From: Gemmatimonadales bacterium UBA2975
Lineage (GTDB): Bacteria > Gemmatimonadota > Gemmatimonadetes > Longimicrobiales > Gaopeijiaceae
Length of the DNA: 9,304 nt
Assembly (NCBI GenBank): GCA_002348265.1
Contig: DEAT01000026.1
Span: forward strand, 1 to 9,304
Reading direction: 5' to 3'
Each line of letters starts with the position of its first letter. Position 1 is the first letter of the stretch. Below the pieces are notes generated by a model. That model ran no database searches. It saw nothing but the letters and a program-made list of their open reading frames with translations, and had not been told where the DNA came from. Positions 6,214-9,304 of the stretch are shown here, in pieces. The position numbers were made by a program, and so were the translations under genes.

Positions 6214-6561
6214 ATGGCTCTTACGATCACTGGCGAGGTTATTGATGTCCTCGACGAACAGACTGGTCAGGGAAAGAATGGCACCTGGCGAAAGCAGCAC
6301 TTTATTTTAGAGACTCCGGGCCAGTACCCTAAGCAGGTGGCGGTTATCCAGTGGGGTGACAACATCGACAAGTTTGGAGTCAAGAAAGGCGAAACTGTCA
6401 CCGCTCATATCGACATTCAGAGCCGAGAGTTCGACGGTCGTTGGTATACTGACGTGAAGGCGTGGAAGGTCACGCGAGAGCAGGAAGGTAGTGGAGGTCA
6501 GGAGCCCTGGTCTGAGCCAGTAATGGATGTCGATGGGGGAGACGATGGACTTCCGTTCTGA
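6214..6561 (+). CDS. DUF3127 domain-containing protein with SSB-like acidic C-terminal tip
   Basis: A 115-aa protein matching DUF3127, a small beta-rich, OB-like domain of unknown function that I know best from Bacteroidota. Family landmarks are ITGEVIDVLDEQTGQGKNG (5-23), FILETPGQYPK (30-40), VIQWGDNIDKF (44-54), the ETVTAHIDIQSRE stretch (60-72) and GRWYTDVKAWKV (75-86). Then comes a polar linker (about 89-104) and the end DVDGGDDGLPF (105-115). That order (OB-like domain, flexible linker, acidic tip ending in -PF) is the architecture of bacterial single-stranded DNA-binding protein, whose tip recruits repair and replication proteins. A role in nucleic-acid binding is inferred from this. 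There is no Shine-Dalgarno before ATG 6214, although the sequence right after it is family-like, so leaderless or non-SD initiation is likely. The next recognised gene is 154 bp downstream on the same strand. Confidence 0.88.
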   Translation: MALTITGEVIDVLDEQTGQGKNGTWRKQHFILETPGQYPKQVAVIQWGDNIDKFGVKKGETVTAHIDIQSREFDGRWYTDVKAWKVTREQEGSGGQEPWSEPVMDVDGGDDGLPF

Positions 6562-6567
6562 GTTAAT

Positions 6568-6696
6568 ATGCTCCAGCTCATTCTGAGGATCGTTATCCTC
6601 TTGCGCGGATTGGTTTCAACCCGAGCTTCGGTGGTGAGGGCGAGTCAGTTGAGATGGCGGGCCGACCCTGAGCTCAAGATGATTGTCCGATTTTGA
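6568..6696 (+). CDS. Doubtful small ORF (42 aa), hydrophobic N-terminus and basic remainder
   Basis: ATG 6568 starts 6 nt after the DUF3127 stop and runs 42 codons to a TGA at 6694-6696, 19 nt before the dehydrogenase ATG. The product begins MLQLILRIVILLRGLV, which could be a short membrane helix, and continues with many Arg residues. It has no Shine-Dalgarno and no family I recognise, and a hairpin lies within it. It may be chance, or a leader ORF coupled to the neighbours. Confidence 0.2.
   Translation: MLQLILRIVILLRGLVSTRASVVRASQLRWRADPELKMIVRF
6585..6600 (+). terminator. Short hairpin after the DUF3127 gene (weak terminator or pause candidate)
   Basis: GAGGAT-CGTT-ATCCTC, a perfect 6-bp stem with a 4-nt loop, begins 23 nt after the DUF3127 stop. 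Only TT follows, not a T-run, so strong intrinsic termination is unlikely. It may act as a pause or RNA-stability element. Confidence 0.3.
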
Positions 6697-6715
6697 TCCG
6701 AATGGAGAGAATAGG

Positions 6716-7762
6716 ATGAAGGCAATCACCTTTCACGGGATCGAAGAACTAGCGTTCGAGGACGTCCCAGATCCGGAGCTTGTTGCAGCGTCTGATGTAA
6801 TCTTACGAGTAACGGCCACGGGGATTTGTGGGTCCGACTTGCATCCATACTTCGGCCGTGAGGTGGGTCTCGATGTGGGTACAGTTATGGGCCATGAGCC
6901 ACTTGGTGAGGTGATCGAGGTCGGGTCTGAGATTCGGGCGCACAAGGTGGGAGCCAAAGTGGTGGCGCCGTTCACTACGAATTGTGGTGATTGCTTCTAT
7001 TGCGAGACCGGGCTAACGGCGCGGTGCAGTTCGGGTCAGCTTTTCGGATGGGTAGAAGGAGGAGAGGGACTGCAAGGAGGACAGGCCGAGTACATTCGTG
7101 TTCCGCATGCGGATGCGACACTGGTTTCTGTGCCTGAAGGGTTGGACGAGGCGGTCGCTCTTCTGTCTGGGGACATACTTTCTACAGCTGCATTTGGAGC
7201 AGATATAGCCGGTGTTTGTGGTGGTGACGTCACCGCTGTGATCGGCTGCGGGCCAGTTGGTCTATTGTCAATCCTTACGGCGTTCGATCGGGGTGCGAGT
7301 GCAGTTCTAGCCGTTGACCGAGTACCATCACGGCTGCGGTCAGCCGAAGCATTTGGCGCGATCGCTGTAAACTTCGAAACGGATCAGTCTCGGTGGATTG
7401 TTGATGAATATACTGAGGGGCGGGGCGTCGATACGGTGATAGAGGCGGTTGGCAATGAGAGTTCAACCCGACTCGCAGCTGACCTAGTTCGAAACGGGGG
7501 GAGTATAGGCGCACTGGGTGTGCATTCGGAGCCGCACCTAGCAGTTTCACCTGGCGAGCTCTACGACCGTAATCTCTCCTATGCTGCTGGACGGTGCCCG
7601 GCTCGCCATTACATGCCCGAGTCACTTGATCTGGCAGTTCGCAGGCAAGATCAAATCACGACGCTGATCTCACATCGCTTACCGCTGTCGGAAGGTGTCG
7701 AAGCGTATCGTCGTTTTTCGGCTCGTGAGGCAGGCTGGAACAAGGTCATATTGTTTCCCTGA
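6716..7762 (+). CDS. Zinc-dependent alcohol dehydrogenase (MDR superfamily, formaldehyde-dehydrogenase-like group)
   Basis: Medium-chain dehydrogenase that interconverts an alcohol and an aldehyde or ketone with a nicotinamide cofactor; 348 aa, normal for the family. The GroES-like catalytic domain (about 1-140) has GICGSD with catalytic zinc ligand C38, GHE with H60 and E61, and the structural-zinc knuckle C90, C93, C96, C104. The segment SGDILSTAAFGA supplies D153, the probable third catalytic zinc ligand in this group. The Rossmann domain has GCGPVG at 177-182, and D201 at the end of the second strand predicts NAD over NADP. ATG 6716 is preceded by GGAG at 6704-6707, 8 nt upstream; a TTG at 6683 in the same frame would add 11 non-conserved residues. 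The stop is 10 bp from the convergent decarboxylase stop. The substrate cannot be read from the sequence. Confidence 0.92.
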   Translation: MKAITFHGIEELAFEDVPDPELVAASDVILRVTATGICGSDLHPYFGREVGLDVGTVMGHEPLGEVIEVGSEIRAHKVGAKVVAPFTTNCGDCFYCETGLTARCSSGQLFGWVEGGEGLQGGQAEYIRVPHADATLVSVPEGLDEAVALLSGDILSTAAFGADIAGVCGGDVTAVIGCGPVGLLSILTAFDRGASAVLAVDRVPSRLRSAEAFGAIAVNFETDQSRWIVDEYTEGRGVDTVIEAVGNESSTRLAADLVRNGGSIGALGVHSEPHLAVSPGELYDRNLSYAAGRCPARHYMPESLDLAVRRQDQITTLISHRLPLSEGVEAYRRFSAREAGWNKVILFP

Positions 7763-7767
7763 CAAAC

Positions 7768-7801
7768 CGGTATCAGCGGGGTGTGGTTACCTCGAATACC
7801 G
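7768..7801. terminator. Inverted repeat at the convergent dehydrogenase/decarboxylase 3' ends
   Basis: CGGTAT (7768-7773) and ATACCG (7796-7801) are perfect 6-bp arms 22 nt apart, spanning the 10-bp gap and the last codons of the decarboxylase gene. No T-run follows either arm, so termination is only suggested by position. Confidence 0.22.
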
Positions 7802-9191
7802 CGTCTCGAATGTCGCCGGCACAAAGCTCCATCCGGTCGCGGTGCGTACGGAATGACAGCACACATATCCGGATGGCGAATCGGCCATTAACCAGGGTAC
7901 CCGTTAGATAAACGTTCTTCCTCGCATTGATCGCCTTCATCAGTCTCTGTGTGGCTTCCCCATCCGGATCATCTCGCAGGCGGAATGAGACCAGTGATAG
8001 CCGAGGCTCGGTGACAATCTCGACTTCTGGGATCTGACGAAGCTGATTCGTGATCCAGTCGGCAAGCTCTAGCTTTTCTTCGAGTGCCTCACTAAAGGCC
8101 TCAAGGCCGAATAGCTTCATCGGGAGCCATATACGCAGACCGCGAAAATCACGCGAGAGCTCAGCCGAAAGGTCACAGAAATCAACGAAGTCGGGGTCGT
8201 GCTGCATTACTGGCATGTAATCGGCAAAAGTAGCGTGTGCTCGCCGAAGTGCTCCTTCGTCCTTCACAAGAAGGGCGCCTGTTCCATATGGAAGGAAGAG
8301 TCCCTTATGTGGATCAAGGGTGATCGAGTCTGCTCTTTCAAGACCAGCCATGGCCCGCCTCCCACGCTCGGTCAGTGTAAAGAATCCCCCATATGCTGCA
8401 TCAACGTGGAACCATAGGCCCTCTTTTTCAGCTAGGTTCGCTAAACCTTCTAGGTCATCGACGGCGCCTGTGTTTGTTGTCCCTGCGCTGCCAACTATCA
8501 GGAAGGGTACTCTCCCGGCTGCAAGGTCGGTTTGGATCTCGCCGCTGAGTTGATCTAACCGAATTTGCTGAAGCTCGTCTGTTTCGATATGGCGAACCGC
8601 GGATTCTGGGAATCCGGCTACAACTGCCGACTTGCGTACGGAGTGGTGCGTCTGGTCCGAGGTGTAGATCACGCCGTTTCTGAGGTCATCACCTAGACGC
8701 TCACGTCGCGCTGACACGATTGCTGTGAGGTTTGAGAGAGACCCACCGCTTGTTAGAACACCGCCACTTCCGGATCCGTAGCCGACGATCTCGCAGAACC
8801 ACCGGATCACATTAAGCTCCAGCTGAACTAGAGCGGGGGCGGCGATCCAAACACCTACATAACGGTTTATTGCGTTCGCAATCAGGTCCGCTATGGCCGA
8901 TGGGAAGATCCCACCCCCAGGGATGTAAGCTAGGTAGCCCGGCCCTGCAGTATTGTAGGAATGCGGGGTGGCGTCATCAAAGAGACGGTCAAGCAGGGTT
9001 TCAAAATTGCTACTTGAGGTGGGGACAGGCTCGACGAAGCTCTTAGCCACGAGTCGTCCATCTGAGTCGTATGATGCGGGTTGGTTTTCGAGTGAGTCGA
9101 TGTGAGCGACGATTCGCTCTGAGACCTGTTCGAGCATCTCTCGCATTTCTTCTGCGGTGGGCTCAAGAGGGTACCTGCGCTCCCTGATCAT
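7773..9191 (-). CDS. Group II PLP-dependent decarboxylase (aromatic amino acid/tyrosine decarboxylase-like)
   Basis: A 472-aa fold-type I PLP enzyme of the aromatic-L-amino-acid/glutamate decarboxylase group, which normally turns an amino acid into an amine and CO2. Landmarks are HPHSYN-like substrate-loop residues (TPHSYN, 75-80), GVLTSGGSLSNL (144-155), SDQTHHSV with H182 stacking on the cofactor, GTTNTGAVDD (237-246), FHVDAAYGG with D264 pairing the pyridine nitrogen, and DPHKGLFLPYGTG with K296 as the Schiff-base Lys. Aligning back from RDFRGLRIW, F338 falls where human AADC has catalytic-loop Tyr332, so plain decarboxylation should not be assumed. ATG 9191 has AGGA 4 nt upstream and overlaps the upstream gene's stop by ATGA, which suggests translational coupling. 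The substrate is not predictable; its convergent neighbour is an alcohol dehydrogenase. Confidence 0.9.
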   Translation of the reverse strand: MIRERRYPLEPTAEEMREMLEQVSERIVAHIDSLENQPASYDSDGRLVAKSFVEPVPTSSSNFETLLDRLFDDATPHSYNTAGPGYLAYIPGGGIFPSAIADLIANAINRYVGVWIAAPALVQLELNVIRWFCEIVGYGSGSGGVLTSGGSLSNLTAIVSARRERLGDDLRNGVIYTSDQTHHSVRKSAVVAGFPESAVRHIETDELQQIRLDQLSGEIQTDLAAGRVPFLIVGSAGTTNTGAVDDLEGLANLAEKEGLWFHVDAAYGGFFTLTERGRRAMAGLERADSITLDPHKGLFLPYGTGALLVKDEGALRRAHATFADYMPVMQHDPDFVDFCDLSAELSRDFRGLRIWLPMKLFGLEAFSEALEEKLELADWITNQLRQIPEVEIVTEPRLSLVSFRLRDDPDGEATQRLMKAINARKNVYLTGTLVNGRFAIRICVLSFRTHRDRMELCAGDIRDAVFEVTTPR

Positions 9192-9304
9192 CCCGTCCTA
9201 AACTTGTTAAGGACATGTCGGATTATCAGTACTAAAACAAAGGCTAGACCCGAAGCGAGAATGCCGATCCCCGTGGCACTTTTCGCTACGGTCGAGGAAA
9301 CCAT
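9188..9304 (-). CDS. Membrane-anchored protein of unknown function, C-terminal part (or a 38-aa small protein)
   Basis: The frame is open from the right edge of the window (an ATG falls exactly at 9302-9304) to a TGA at 9188-9190. The 38 visible residues contain a hydrophobic stretch, TGIGILASGLAFVLVLIIRH (about 11-30), followed by a basic end (VLNKFRTG), a typical transmembrane helix with a cytoplasmic tail. The stop overlaps the decarboxylase ATG as ATGA, so the two are probably one transcription unit. Whether the edge ATG is the true start or an internal Met cannot be decided here, and I recognise no family. Confidence 0.5.
   Translation of the reverse strand: MVSSTVAKSATGIGILASGLAFVLVLIIRHVLNKFRTG

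Noticed and set aside
7275..7625. A 116-aa ORF on the minus strand
   Set aside because: Antisense shadow of the alcohol dehydrogenase Rossmann domain, with low-complexity Arg/Pro composition and no family match.
1..9304. CRISPR arrays, tRNA genes, insertion sequences, prophage or integrase genes
   Set aside because: Reading both strands I found no regular repeat-spacer pattern, no tRNA-like cloverleaf and no mobile-element protein.

Overview
The window is ordinary bacterial chromosome: about 53% GC by eye, tightly packed, with no rRNA, tRNA, CRISPR array, insertion sequence or phage gene that I can recognise. The mix suggests an uncultured, probably marine or environmental bacterium, perhaps Gemmatimonadota-like. 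It includes an M1 aminopeptidase of a type I associate with that phylum, a stand-alone dnaE2, a DUF3127 protein, and an OsmC-like protein read through an in-frame TGA. There is no marker gene, so the taxonomy is only a guess.

Layout, left to right. (1) The C-terminal part of an M1 zinc aminopeptidase (+, entering from the left edge) ends 8 bp from the convergent 3' end of dnaE2. (2) dnaE2 (-), an error-prone DNA polymerase III alpha subunit, fills 867-4367. (3) A divergent control region, 4368-4586, carries a good sigma70-like promoter for dnaE2 with an 11-bp-period direct repeat over its -10 box, and a weaker promoter plus an inverted repeat for the gene on the other side. (4) An OsmC/Ohr-family peroxidase (+, 4587-5054) has a TGA at exactly the position of the family's peroxidatic cysteine, followed at the right distance by a GC-rich hairpin that fits the bacterial SECIS pattern. 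It is very probably a selenoprotein and is the most interesting object in the window. (5) A class I fructose-bisphosphate aldolase (-) converges on it. (6) On the + strand follow a DUF3127 protein with an SSB-like acidic C-terminal tip, a doubtful 42-residue ORF, and a zinc-dependent alcohol dehydrogenase. (7) A group II PLP-dependent decarboxylase (-) converges on the dehydrogenase with a 10-bp gap. It is probably co-transcribed with an upstream membrane-protein gene that runs off the right edge and overlaps it by ATGA.

Functionally this is a mosaic, not one pathway. Two genes share a divergent promoter region and have stress-related roles: dnaE2 (damage-induced mutagenic synthesis) and the Sec-OsmC (organic hydroperoxide removal). 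The SSB-tail-bearing DUF3127 protein may also touch DNA maintenance. The decarboxylase has Phe where decarboxylases of this fold usually have the catalytic-loop Tyr, and it sits next to an alcohol dehydrogenase; an aldehyde link between them is possible but speculative.
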